In this document: positions 1 through 9,896 of the stretch, piece after piece
How positions within the stretch are numbered: the stretch's first letter is position 1
How the letters are laid out: each line of letters begins with the position of its first letter
Assembly: GCA_963693305.1 (NCBI GenBank)
Contig: OY855913.1
Location: 11,603,201 to 11,667,200, forward strand
Source of the DNA: Meandrina meandrites
Lineage: Eukaryota; Cnidaria; Anthozoa; Scleractinia; Meandrinidae
Direction: 5' to 3'
DNA length: 64,000 nt
The notes under the pieces: generated by a model
What the model was told of the DNA's origin: nothing
What the model saw: only the letters and a program-made list of their open reading frames with translations
Databases searched by the model: none
Made by a program: the position numbers and the translations under genes

Positions 1-1343
1 ACAAGTCAAACCAAGACCTGACAAGCTAAAGTAAGGCAAATAGAAACCAAAATAATACTGTAAAATTAGTTTTTCACTGATCATGTCTAAATTGACAATA
101 CACAGTGCTGTTGCCATATGTATAGAAGGAACCATATATATTGTTCCAGAACCCCTCTCAGAACCCCCCTCCACATTGGAATTTCAAATCCTTCACCACA
201 GGGACAGTATGGATATTTCCTGGAACCACTTAAAACATGACGTGTGAACAAACAGTTGAATTGGATGCGATTCCTGGATCATGTTGTTTTGCATGACTTA
301 ATTATTGATTCTTTTAGTGTCCTTGTAAATGTCTTTGTTTTCAGCTCTATGGTTGGGTTTTGAACAGACAAAACTTTTTCCAGCTGTTTTGTCACATACA
401 GGATCTCAACAGAAACCATATGCAACATTGAAATCACATTTCTGAGCATAAAAGTCTAAACACGAACAGCAACTGCCTTGATTTTTGTGTGAACAGGAAA
501 AGTTTGTTTATTATTTGTGACACATGAAAAGGCCAAATATTTATCTGATTCAGTTTTGCAAAGGGGTATAGGGGATCAATAACACACTGATCTTAATTAT
601 TAATGAAACTTTAATGCAATGGTTTGAAAGAGTAGCAAAACAGGAAAAGAAATAAACAGAAGTCTTAGTATTAGAGATGGTCAAAAATAGCCAAGATTGA
701 AATAGATTGCAAATATTCCTCATATCTTTTGGCATGTGGTTGTTTGTATGCATGAATATGCAGTCGTTGATTTTTAGAAATCCTCTGTCTGTCTGTAGCA
801 GAGATTTTCACTCCGAGTGAATATCTCCCCCTCAGTCTTGATCCCATAATTACAGCAGATATGCATAAATTGCCAACGAGTATGTCCCAGATGTCACCCA
901 GGAGGGATTGCACATGCACTAATACTGGCAGTTCAGTGCCATTGCTGTCCAAGGTATTTACAAATATTTGCAATATCAATAATGTAAAAAATAGTACAAG
1001 AATAAAAACTAACATTTCCACACAAATAGAGCGAAATGTCGCAGTCAATGATTCGAAATAGTCTACAAAAACACAATATGCGCATTCAACTTCATTTATC
1101 ACATGTCACCTTACAGTGGTGGAGCCCACCCCACATCCGGAGTTCAAATGGAATTCAATAACAAGAACACACATGCACGAACACAAGCACTTAACATGAC
1201 AAAAATACTTCACATCAGATCTCCTATAACCTAATAGTAACTCGGTTCACTGCGAACGCCATCAAAGAGTCAGCATAGGAAATTTAGCAAAGAAAGAATA
1301 CAATGCTCAGCTAGCTCGCTGCAGACCTTGCAGTATTACGTAC
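1..1343. other. AT-rich sequence, presumed intron of the 1344-1426 gene
   Basis: I see no exon that I can support here. A minus-strand open frame at 671-1102 includes a hydrophobic run, but it has no recognisable domain and no convincing splice sites. If the first exon at 1344-1426 is real, this is probably its intron 1, with later exons beyond the left edge of the window. Confidence 0.4.
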
Positions 1344-1426
1344 TTTAGCTGCCGAATTTCGGACAAGTTTTCTCTGCCAGACCGTTTCTTGATGTCCTCT
1401 ATGGTGATTTGTGCACTGCTCGACAT
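1344..1426 (-). CDS. Probable first coding exon of an unidentified minus-strand gene
   Basis: An ATG in the minus strand at 1426 opens a short frame reading MSSSAQITIEDIKKRSGREN and ending ...LSEIRQLK. It runs into a good donor (GTACGT) at 1343. The charged helix followed by a leucine-spaced segment resembles the start of some small leucine-rich-repeat ciliary proteins, but this is only an impression. The exon is 83 nt, so it ends in phase 2. No continuation could be placed in the 1.3 kb to the left. The start lies about 240 bp from the ALKBH4 start on the other strand, so the two genes would share a divergent promoter. The gene remains unidentified. Confidence 0.45.
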
Positions 1427-1665
1427 CCTCCACGCCCCAGAATCACAGCAAATATCACAGAAGAGACACTAAACACGCGATAAGTCACATCCCTCACAGA
1501 CGACATTTATAGAAGTAAACAGTGCCAAGAACACGTGTGTGATGAATGCAAATGCCATGCGCACTGCCAGGACTTGCCCAATATAAAAACACCTTTCATT
1601 GGACAATAAAGAAATCAACCAATTACAATCGCTGTAAGAAACCTTCGAGCTGGGAAATTCTAAAC
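1427..1665. promoter_or_regulatory. Putative bidirectional promoter between the 1344-1426 exon and ALKBH4
   Basis: This 239-bp interval separates two divergent start codons. Both starts have plausible context, and ALKBH4 begins with the AACATGGCGGC pattern common around metazoan starts. No TATA box placement is convincing. The role is inferred from position only. Confidence 0.35.
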
Positions 1666-3306
1666 ATGGCGGCTGCCAACGAAGACTGCGGTTGTAGTGG
1701 TATTCGCAAGTGCCTACTATGTGAAGATAAAGGCAGATTTAACAAAATGTCAAACATAGCGCCAGTAAATGAAGAACATACTAAGCTGACTAAGGCAATT
1801 CAGAAGTATAAGTTTTGCATCTTTTGCGGAGGAACATTCCCTGCGAGTCAAAAATGCTTGCATCAAAATGATGTCGAACAGGACAAAATAAAACTAGAAG
1901 GCATTACTGTCATCCCTGACTTTGTGAATGAAGCCGAGGAACAATCGATTGTGACAGAAATCGACAAAAGTATTTGGAAACCATCACAATCAGGACGGCG
2001 AAAGCAGGTGAACCAAAATTCCAATGTGTTTATCCTGGTTTATCGTAAGTGTCGTGTCTGCATCTCCCCCTCCACTAGGGGAGGGGGTACTATGGTATAT
2101 TAGTGACGGGGCGTATACAAAGATCTTTTTGGGGGATGGGGGAGGGGATGAAATTTCTGGGGTACTTTTTTGATAGAAAGATTTTGGTAAAGACTTTTTT
2201 GGGATATGACAAAAATCACACCCTACCATTCACAATAAATGAATACAGGTGGAAAATGAAGTATCTTGTATTCTCTTGGTGTTTTGTGCTTTCATTGTTT
2301 AAATTTTTTGATGCCTACAAAATTAGATCTTTTAGGGTCATTTTTTGGGGGGGTTGCTTTGGGGTTGAAATATTTGGACTAATTCACACCTCCCCATCAC
2401 TGATATACCTAAGTACATCCCCACCCCTCCCAGGAGCATTTCACAGAGTTTTGGTTATGCGATAACACTCTGATAGGAAGGCGAGTGTTGCCTTGGGCCA
2501 TATCATATAAACATGGTTATCATGTTGCCTTACAAATCATGCAAACACTCCAAAGGGAGTTTAGGAGGACTAAGGTCCTTGTGTTAACTCCCACCTGCAA
2601 CCTGGGTAAGCACAAACTTCCTCATTAGCAAACAATCACACTTAGTTGAGTTCTGTTTAATGAACTGTTGTAGCTGAGCATGCCATATGATTGGCCTGAG
2701 TGATAATTCTTAATTATTTGGGCGTTAAAACACTCACTTTCGAACTGACAAAATGTTTGCACTCTTAATTTGTTGCAGGACTTTGGACCTCAGGTGAATT
2801 TCAAAAAACAAAAGTTGAAGCAAGATAACTTTACTGGACTACCACACTTCAGTAAAGTTTTGGTGGAACGTATGTGGAGTATTGTCCCAGCATTGTCAGA
2901 TTTTCAACCAGTGGAACTGTGTAATTTAGAGTATATACAGGACAGAGGGTCTTCTATTGATCCACATTTTGATGACTTTTGGGTGTGGGGTGATCGCCTT
3001 GTGACACTGAACCTTCTATCACAAAGCACTCTCACATTCTCTGATGATGGATATAATACTGAAGTTGCTGTTCCAATGCCAAGGAGGTCTTTGATCATAG
3101 TTCGAGGGCCAGCTCGTTATAAGTGGAAACATGCTATAAAAAGACAAGATATTGTTTCCAGGAGAATTGCTATAACACTGAGAGAACTTGCACAAGAGTT
3201 TTGTGAAGGTGGCAAAAGTTACAGTGTCGGTAATGAACTAATAAAGACAGCAATGACATTTCAGGGGAAGTCAGTTCAAGTCAATATGAAGGCTCATGAA
3301 TGTTAG
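1666..3306 (+). CDS. ALKBH4: Alpha-ketoglutarate-dependent dioxygenase ALKBH4
   Basis: Two exons, 1666-2007 and 2779-3306, join in phase 0 to give 289 aa (human protein about 302 aa). The N-terminus has the ALKBH4-type cysteine cluster CGCSGIRKCLLCE. The SQSGRRKQ/DFGPQVNFKKQKL stretch spans the splice junction and matches the family closely. The Fe(II) ligands are H177 and D179 in DPHFDDFWVWG, with distal H232 in KWKHAIKRQD. Arginines in SRRIAITLREL would bind 2-oxoglutarate. Family members are Fe(II)/2OG dioxygenases; ALKBH4 is reported to demethylate actin K84 monomethyl-lysine, and DNA 6mA has been proposed as a substrate. The single intron (2008-2778) contains runs of short G-rich sequence. 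The neighbour ALKBH2 lies 4.3 kb downstream on the same strand. No lesions were seen, so this should be functional. Confidence 0.95.
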
Positions 3307-3437
3307 AGCCACGCAGCTGTTTCGTTTTATTGAATTACCAAAAGTGAAAATAATGGTAAGAATGTTCTTTGTATATGTTGTGGTCCAATTTTACCCTTGG
3401 TACAATCTGGTATTTTCCTTTGTTTAATATATATTAT

Positions 3438-4729
3438 CATTTATTATCCAACACTGCTTCGTACAGTACAAATATACGAAAGCCGAGGAGGGACATTGGA
3501 CTTCGGACTTCGGACTTCGGACTTCAGACTTCAGACTTGGCTTGATTTCCGCTGACCTCCGAGTTGTTGTTGTAATAAACATGAAACATGTTGAAAAGTA
3601 CAACAGAGTCATCTCTGAACAATCAGTCGCTAAACCCAATGAAGCAGAAAGGCTATCCAAGAATAAAAAACGCAAAAAGCGTAGAAAAAATGCAATGCAG
3701 AAGCGAATGATTACAGAAAGGGTGAAAAAATACATTAACTGACCACCAAGTCATCATGTTAGCAAAAGGGCTTAAGTTTATTGAAACACCCGTGACAAAT
3801 GAAAATGATGACAAAAATAATGGAGGTAAAGTTTAGCTCCCAGAACGCAAATCACAACCACTCTAGTGGCGTCACTTTCGGCGATGTATATAAGCGAAAC
3901 ATGAGTACCCAATAAATGACTTTCAAACACTCAAACTAAGGGGAGCTTAAAAACAACTCAAAGAAACCATCGCTCTCAATGCTTAGAGACTGCAGTAGCC
4001 TTCAATCTTAGAGAACTGTGGTAACGAAACGTTATCCAACGAACTAACCGCCACTTCAGATAAACAGGATGACGGTTGGAGATCCACTGATTCGATACAC
4101 ATTAAATACTACAACATTCTTTTAAAGGCTATTATGAATCTTTCGACAAATATGAGCTGATAAACCTAACGAAATATGCCACAGAGCTAGCAAACACAAT
4201 GGCATAAAGATTATTACTGTAACGGCTCCAGAGAGTGTAAAATCCTCCGTTAACAGACTGAAGGCTTACATTTAGCGACCAGCGGGAGCTGTGTTTGGCC
4301 TGTCACATTTTATATTTTCACTTTAAAATTTAAAACAAATACTGATGCAACAATGGAGTCTCATCCAAAGTCAGTCACTGCTGAAAACAATTTCCAAACC
4401 GCCTCCGATCATATCATACAAAAGAGGTAAATCGCTCAAAGACATACTCGTCAGAGCAAAACTTTAAAGGCTCACGCGTCGCTGTGCCGTAAACCACATA
4501 GGGAAGTCTGTGTAGGCATGTCTATGACGTTTTCAAGTCTGAAGTCTGAAGTCCGAAGTCCGAAGTCCGAAGTCGGAAGTCCCTCCTCGGCTTTCGTACA
4601 AATAACATGTGAAACGAGTACAAATATCACACGATATTTGTACTTGTCTCATTCCCCCAACCGCACAAAAGATAAAAAACCTTGGCAAGTCAGAATTTTG
4701 GGGAAACGAAAACATTGGATAATAAATCT
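3438..4729. mobile_element. Inverted-repeat element with subterminal GAAGTCC/GAAGTCT heptamer arrays
   Basis: Left arm 3471-3540 and right arm 4534-4602 are near-perfect inverted copies. Each contains a CGAAAGCCGAGGAGGGAC block followed by five to six tandem 7-mers (GGACTTC/AGACTTC). Farther out, TTATTATCCAA near 3440-3452 pairs with TTGGATAATAA near 4714-4725. The interior is about 1 kb. It has a lysine/arginine-rich 66-codon frame (3542-3742) with no known match, and no transposase. This looks like a non-autonomous DNA transposon; the superfamily is not recognised and no clear target-site duplication was found. Confidence 0.55.
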
Positions 4730-4730
4730 C

Positions 4731-4868
4731 TTATTAGACATTTTCGTGTGTAGTATCACTGTAAATTTTTACTCATCATTTGTATTTTGACTCGCCCTTC
4801 GGGCTCGCCAGAATACAGCATGTCTCATAAAAATATGCAGCGATACTACACACTAAAATGTCTAATAA
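4731..4868. mobile_element. 138-bp hairpin MITE
   Basis: Arms 4731-4758 and 4841-4868 (TTATTAGACATTTTCGTGTG and its complement, one or two mismatches) enclose about 80 bp. The interior has a small hairpin of its own, CGCCCTTCGGGCTCG. It abuts the previous inverted-repeat element directly. Confidence 0.55.
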
Positions 4869-5036
4869 GGTATATATTACCACACACCAGAATGAAGGGA
4901 AATAATAAATTGTACCCTTGAAGGGTGAAATTGAACCAAAACATGTACATACTATAAATAAATACATGTAAATGCTGGTGAGAGAATAAACTTAAGTCTT
5001 GATTTTCTTAGTGTAAGTACCTACATTTATAGAGCA

Positions 5037-5193
5037 TTTTCACTCACATGACCAGCAACCATATTGGTTTGCTAAAACAAAAGACAATTTCTGCATAAAA
5101 AATAATTCCCAGAGGAATGGCTTGGTACACCAATATGGCTGCCGTTTCTTTGTTTTGGAACACCAATATGGCTGCTGTGACATCATATGAAAA
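5037..5193. mobile_element. Short TIR element (MITE) in the ALKBH4-ZNHIT2 spacer
   Basis: TTTTCACTCACATGACCAGC at 5037 pairs imperfectly with GCTGCTGTGACATCATATGA ending at 5193. Copies of the CACCAATATGGCTGC block also occur internally near 5128-5145. No coding capacity. Probably an old diverged MITE; it lies just beyond the 3' end of ZNHIT2. Confidence 0.45.
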
Positions 5194-5358
5194 GGCTCCA
5201 TATGTGGGCCTTCAACAATGCCTCCTCTGGTTTGTGAGTCCAGCAGACCAAAACTTCAAACATGTTAAGAGACAGTGCAGTAAATTTTTTTGAGAATAGG
5301 CTTATGGTTTACAATCTTTTTACAATAATGTCCCAGACACCCTTAAGGACACACAAGT

Positions 5359-7398
5359 TCAAATTTCTGTGATAAGAGAGGGTTTTTTTGGTGGCTTTGA
5401 TCCTCCCCATGCATTCTCTAGCTCTTCTGTTTGTTTCTTGTGCTGTTTGTGGGACATTGACACCTCTGCATGTACCACTTGTATGTTTAGAACAAGAGAT
5501 TCCAAAATGTTAGTGTTCGAGTGAACCCATGCTAACAAAAACTCCACTTTCTTTTTTGCAAGCCATATGGATTTGTATAAATCTTTTTCTTGCTCTTTCA
5601 ACTTAGAGTTCTCTCTCAGTTTCCCCCTTCCTCCACTGAGAAGCCTACAGAGATGAGACAGCGCACATTCTGCAAAATTTGTCCTTTGCCCTTCAATAAC
5701 AGTACGTCCTTTAATCAAGGATATAACATCAAGAATGGCCAGATGAGACAATTCTTCAGAACAATAGAGATCCTTAGAATGTTGTAAAACACTCAAGGAA
5801 TTATGAACTACAGACTCTACACTCCCAAACACTGCATTTTGAGACAAAACTGGTGAAAGCTGCAACAGATTCTCAGCTGCCTGATCTAAAGTGTCCTCAG
5901 GGCATCCATTGTATAGTCTAATGATGTAAGCATAGGAGAAGAGAACATCAATACAACTGAACTGAACGTCTGGATTTGGAGTTGAATTCTTCAAGATGGC
6001 ACTTAATAATGAAATATTCCTCTTGACTGGTGGGATGTTTTGATCTCCGTTTTGTATCAGTGATTGAGGTTTCTCATTACTTTGTGGGTGAATCTCCTTT
6101 GTAGCATCATTTTCTTCACTTAAATCCTGTATCTTCTTCCTTTAGAAACATTAACAAAGGGAATTTGAATAAGTAAATAAAGAAAGAAATAGGGTGCTTT
6201 CCATTTTCACAGATTGACCGGTCAGACCAACAGGGATCAAATTTCTCTTGTAAAATGGAACAACATTTTCTGATTAAACCGGGCCAACCAAGAGGAACGG
6301 ACCTTTCCATTTTGCATTCCTTTCCCCAGTGCCCTGCATCTGTGAGAAAGTAAGGCAGCTAACCAGTTTGTCAAAATGGAATGGTAAATTTCGGTCCGAC
6401 TGGTCCAAGTGGACCACCTCCAGAGGTGGTCCCAATTATTCTTGTCCGACCGAACCGAAACGGACCTTTCCATTTGACTTCCTACCAAAATATCCAAAAA
6501 TTTTGGGTAAATGGAAAGCACCCATAGTAAAGCAAGAATGTTACTCTGAATTACTGTAAGACAACTGCATGGACACAAGTAGCCTGTGAACAAGCTCCTA
6601 AGTGGGGCATAGGATGAAAAGAAATTGTTGAGAGAAGCAAGCCGAGCATGGCCTGGGGGAGAAAAGAAGGTGTAGGAGCCAGCCACGCTTGGCGTGCTTC
6701 ACTGACACTCGCTGATTTCTTTTCACCCTATTCCCAACTTAAAGCACCATCCATTTTCTTGGGAGTATTCCCAGGGGATGTGGAGCATTTGAATGACTGT
6801 TGCACTGGAAAAGATGTCTGGGATTGCCCAAAGAGTCATACTGATGTTTCACTATTTTTTGATACACATTAAAATTTGGAAAAAAGATGTTCCGCAACTA
6901 TTTTTCGGGGCATATATCTTACCTCTTGTGACTGTCATCTGCTAAACTCCACCAAGGAACCCAAACATCAATAAGGTTAGAAATCTCTCCACTTTTCACG
7001 ACCGATTCGAATTCTTGACGCTCATTCTCCGTCAGCGCTGACCACACACCTTCTGGGTCACTATTTATGTCTATATCCTGCAAGCGTTCCTCAAGGTCTT
7101 CAGCGTCAAACGCGTCTTCATCTCTACCTTGTTCCTCAAGTTTCTTTAACATCTCAAGCATTTTAAGCTTGTCCTCAGCACTACCTTTGTGTTCACTCAT
7201 TGCTTCTAGGACGCAATCCTTGTAAAATAGTTCGGAACATTGAGAGTGTTTACCGCTCTTATAACACGAACTGGAACAGTAGCGAACATTGCAGCGAGGA
7301 CACGTGTATTTGGACGCATTTTTACGGCAAAGCGCACAAGGAGAGTTGCTGACAGGAGAGCAAAGAACGTCCTCAAAACGTTCACTGTTTTCCGCCAT
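5359..7398 (-). CDS. ZNHIT2: Zinc finger HIT domain-containing protein 2
   Basis: Two minus-strand exons, 7398-6923 and 6139-5359, join through a split AG/G arginine codon to give 418 aa (human about 403). The ATG at 7398 (CCAAAATGGCGG) is chosen; an upstream in-frame extension starts only at a GTG. The HIT zinc finger is visible at residues 21-54: C21, C24, C33, C36, C41, C45, H51 and C54. The C-terminus carries the family signatures FSYAYIIRLYNG, FLLAWVHSN and ELENAWGG. Human ZNHIT2 works with the R2TP/PAQosome chaperone in assembling the U5 snRNP (PRPF8, EFTUD2); that role is inferred here. It is head-to-head with ALKBH2. The intron (6140-6922) contains an internal inverted repeat around 6220-6500 built on TGGAAAGGTCCG-like blocks. 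Confidence 0.94.
6200..6520. repeat. Imperfect foldback repeat in the ZNHIT2 intron
   Basis: GGGTGCTTTCCATTTTCACA near 6191 is complementary to sequence near 6511-6525 (AAATGGAAAGCACCCATAG). Inside are several GGTCGGACxGxAxxGGA-type blocks (6214-6235, 6393-6412, 6447-6466). This is consistent with a small MITE. It has no coding content. Confidence 0.4.
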
Positions 7399-7573
7399 TT
7401 TGGTTTTCCTGACTAGCACCCAGTCTCTCGAGACCACGGTTCCAAGGGACGGTTCCAGACCGAAATGTTTTCTGGGAAAAGAAAGATGTCCACGCGCTGG
7501 TCAGTAAACAGACAAGTTGAAAAAGTTGGAAGCACAGTTGGAAGAGTGTGGATTGTCTTTGGAGAATGTCAAA
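7399..7573. promoter_or_regulatory. Bidirectional promoter of ZNHIT2 and ALKBH2
   Basis: Only 175 bp separate the ZNHIT2 ATG (minus) from the ALKBH2 ATG (plus), so both 5' UTRs and core promoters must lie here or overlap the first codons. There is no TATA box. The interval is somewhat more GC-rich than its surroundings (for example CCAAGGGACGGTTCCAGACC). Co-regulation is an inference from the layout. Confidence 0.6.
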
Positions 7574-8371
7574 ATGATTGACTCATACTTTGTTAAGAAA
7601 GGCTCAAAACGCAAACTGGAGAAGGAAGTGGACGAAGGGGAGAAGGAACCGGAAATGAAGACAAAAGTTACTGCAAGTCTAAATTGTTCTTTTCAAACTG
7701 CTTCAAATTCAAAATTGTCATTTCTTGAAAAGGGTAATAAAGTAGATCTCCCGTGGAAACAGATAACATCAGAAAACTTGAATCTTGATTATGCACAACT
7801 GTTCTCTAAAAGTGAAGCTGATGTTCTCTTCCAAGAAGCAGAGAAAGTGATCAAGTACAACGCTGACAGTAAAGTGTTTGTTCATGGAAAATGGCACAAG
7901 GTACCAAGAAAGCAAACTGCATATGGCAACACAGGACTAACTTATACATTCTCTGGTGCAACTGTTGAAGCACAGCCATGGAGCAATGCTCCTTTCCTTC
8001 AATCTATTGGTGACTTGATTTCATCACTGTCAGGAGGACACAAGTTCAACTTTGTCCTTGTGAATAGATACAATGATGGTAATGATCACATGGGTGAACA
8101 TAGAGATGATGAAGCTGATTTGGTCCCCAAAAGTCCAATCGCATCTGTGTCATTAGGTCAAGCCAGAGACTTTGTTTTTCGTCATAGAGATGCCAGAGGG
8201 AGTGGAGCCAAAAGAACTATTGATCCTGTGAAGTTTGAATTGTCACATGGGAGTCTGTTGATGATGAATTACCCCACCAATGTTTACTGGTTTCATTCTC
8301 TTCCTGTACGGAAAAAAGCAATATTCCCAAGAATCAATCTGACCTTTAGACAGATGGTTGTGAAAAAATAG
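7574..8371 (+). CDS. ALKBH2: DNA oxidative demethylase ALKBH2
   Basis: A single uninterrupted exon encodes 265 aa (human 261). The start at 7574 gives MIDSYFVKKGSKRK, which lines up with the human N-terminus that carries the PCNA-binding APIM motif; here the motif (SYFVK) is degenerate. The catalytic core is strongly conserved: substrate-loop GKWHKVPRKQTAYGN, GLTYTFSG, FNFVLVNRYNDG, the HxD pair H176/D178 in MGEHRDDE, FVFRHRDARG, HGSLLMMNYPTN, distal H241 in YWFHSLPVRKK, and 2OG-binding RINLTFR. ALKBH2 removes 1-methyladenine and 3-methylcytosine from double-stranded DNA by Fe(II)/2OG-dependent oxidation in the nucleus. The lack of introns contrasts with neighbours and with vertebrate orthologues, and could reflect intron loss. 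An AATAAA cluster follows at about 8421-8432. Confidence 0.96.
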   Translation: MIDSYFVKKGSKRKLEKEVDEGEKEPEMKTKVTASLNCSFQTASNSKLSFLEKGNKVDLPWKQITSENLNLDYAQLFSKSEADVLFQEAEKVIKYNADSKVFVHGKWHKVPRKQTAYGNTGLTYTFSGATVEAQPWSNAPFLQSIGDLISSLSGGHKFNFVLVNRYNDGNDHMGEHRDDEADLVPKSPIASVSLGQARDFVFRHRDARGSGAKRTIDPVKFELSHGSLLMMNYPTNVYWFHSLPVRKKAIFPRINLTFRQMVVKK

Positions 8372-8419
8372 AAGAATGTCCTTTATTTGAATCTTTCTGC
8401 CCTTCTTTACTTTTGTGAT

Positions 8420-8440
8420 TAATAAAATAAAATAATATTG
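8420..8440 (+). terminator. Polyadenylation signal cluster for ALKBH2
   Basis: Overlapping AATAAAATAAAATAATA lies about 50 bp after the ALKBH2 stop codon, a normal distance for a short 3' UTR. Confidence 0.6.
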
Positions 8441-8452
8441 CTACTTTTAGTA

Positions 8453-8553
8453 TACCCTGCAAGCAGAGTCTTCTTCGATCTTCCTAGATACATCGGGAAG
8501 AGGAAGAACCCGATGTATCTAGGAAGATCGAAGAAGACTCTGCTCGCAGGGTA
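8453..8553. repeat. Near-perfect 45-bp-arm hairpin
   Basis: Arms 8453-8497 and 8509-8553 are complementary at 44 of 45 positions around an 11-nt purine loop (AAGAGGAAGAA). The arms contain GCAGAGTCTTCTTCGATCTT and CCTAGATACATCGGG. It lies about 20 bp after the ALKBH2 poly(A) signals. It could be a minimal foldback MITE or a small-RNA precursor; the sequence alone does not decide. Confidence 0.7.
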
Positions 8554-9896
8554 CTTTTACTACAGATTCTTAAGTACCCCTCCCCCCCAATAATGTAGTG
8601 AAATTATGGGACACAAAAACAATGCCACATGAACAGAGAGGAGAGAGCTGAAAGGGGCTTCTAGTTCCCTTGTTGGGTCTTGTCAGCATTTTTTCCTTTG
8701 CAGTTTAAGTTATAAAGTTTGCATTACTACTTCACATCAGTGTTTCTATTAATTATCACAAATACATCAATAATAATAGCACCTCTAAAAATGACTTGGA
8801 TGAGCCCAGAACTTATTAGAATCCACTTGCTTTGTAAAGTGAGACCCTAGCCTTTAGATTACTAATCTCATTCCCAAATTCAGTGAAAAATCCAGAAGTG
8901 ACATTTGTGTCTAAAATAAAATTTTTGAAAAAGTTCAGAAAAGGAGACCACAGGTTTTGTAAAAATCATCAATAATAAAGTTTTGGAAACAGAACAGCCA
9001 CCGGACCAATAATCCATGGACCCAAGCACTGTGGCATTTGCAAAGTGTGAGCCCTATATTAAACAGCCAGACACGAGAAACCTGCAAAATCACATCATTA
9101 ACAAAAATAATTTTGAATAATTTTAAAATGGAAAAGTGAGTAAGAGGATAGACAGCAATTGATTTTTCAATTCAAGTGAAACAGGATTTCATTTATGGAA
9201 ATGCAACTTTCATTAAAAAGTGGAAGTGGAATAAATAAGTGGAAAATTTTAAGGAAAATAAAATATGCTAAAACATATGTACATCATGAAACACGTTCAT
9301 AAGCATCAAGAATTGGACTTAAAATTTGGTCATTCTGGGTTTGCTCCGAAGAAAGACAGGGAACACATGAAGCCTGGATGAGGATAAGAGTCTGTGGTTG
9401 TAATGGGAAACCGGGTAAATTAACGACTTAGCAAGAAAGAATGCCTTCACTTACAACATGACCTCCCCATTACACTCTCATCAAAAAAATATAAACAGAG
9501 CATGTTAAAAAAGAAACTTTTGCGACTTGAGAGGAAGGGAGGGGGGGGGGACGCTAGTAGGGGGATTTCGAAAATTCTGTGTTGCTCTGGAAAAATCCTG
9601 GCTACGCCCCTGCTATTCGCAAGCAGAGTTGGATTTTTTAGACTTTCGAGTTGGACTATTGGCCGGGATTTCCCGATTTCCTTGTAGTTAGATTCACTCC
9701 GGCTTGCTTTTGGCTAATTCCACTCGACTTTGCTCACAGTTAGCTGGTTCCGGTGTTGTGGGGTTTCGTGTTTTGGTGTTCCATGGGCGTGTTGTTCCGG
9801 TGTTCCTGGTGTAGTGCATGCCAAAAATGACTTAACCGATTTTTGCTGGTGGTTACCAGCTCTCCGCGACTGACACCAGATAGGAAGAAACAAACA
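8554..9896. other. ALKBH2-DNTTIP1 spacer with a possible hAT end
   Basis: Mostly AT-rich unique-looking sequence. Around 9536-9611 a G-run is followed by AAAATCCTGGCTACGCCCCTG, which resembles the right terminus of hAT elements; no matching left end was found. The last 150 bp or so should contain the DNTTIP1 promoter and 5' UTR. No gene is seen. Confidence 0.4.

Noticed and set aside
671..1102. Minus-strand frame of 143 codons with a hydrophobic stretch
   Set aside because: No domain, no conserved motif and no clear splice context. It overlaps another short frame on the opposite strand.
2103..2465. 120-codon frame in the ALKBH4 intron
   Set aside because: Lies within an intron defined by both flanking exons; low-complexity G/T-rich translation with no domain.
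7399..7513. Upstream extensions of ZNHIT2 (GTG) and ALKBH2 (TTG) frames
   Set aside because: Neither begins with ATG. The internal ATGs at 7398 and 7574 match family start positions better.
9536..9611. hAT terminus-like CCTGGCTACGCCCCTG
   Set aside because: Only one end was found, so no element could be delimited. It is mentioned within the spacer entry only.
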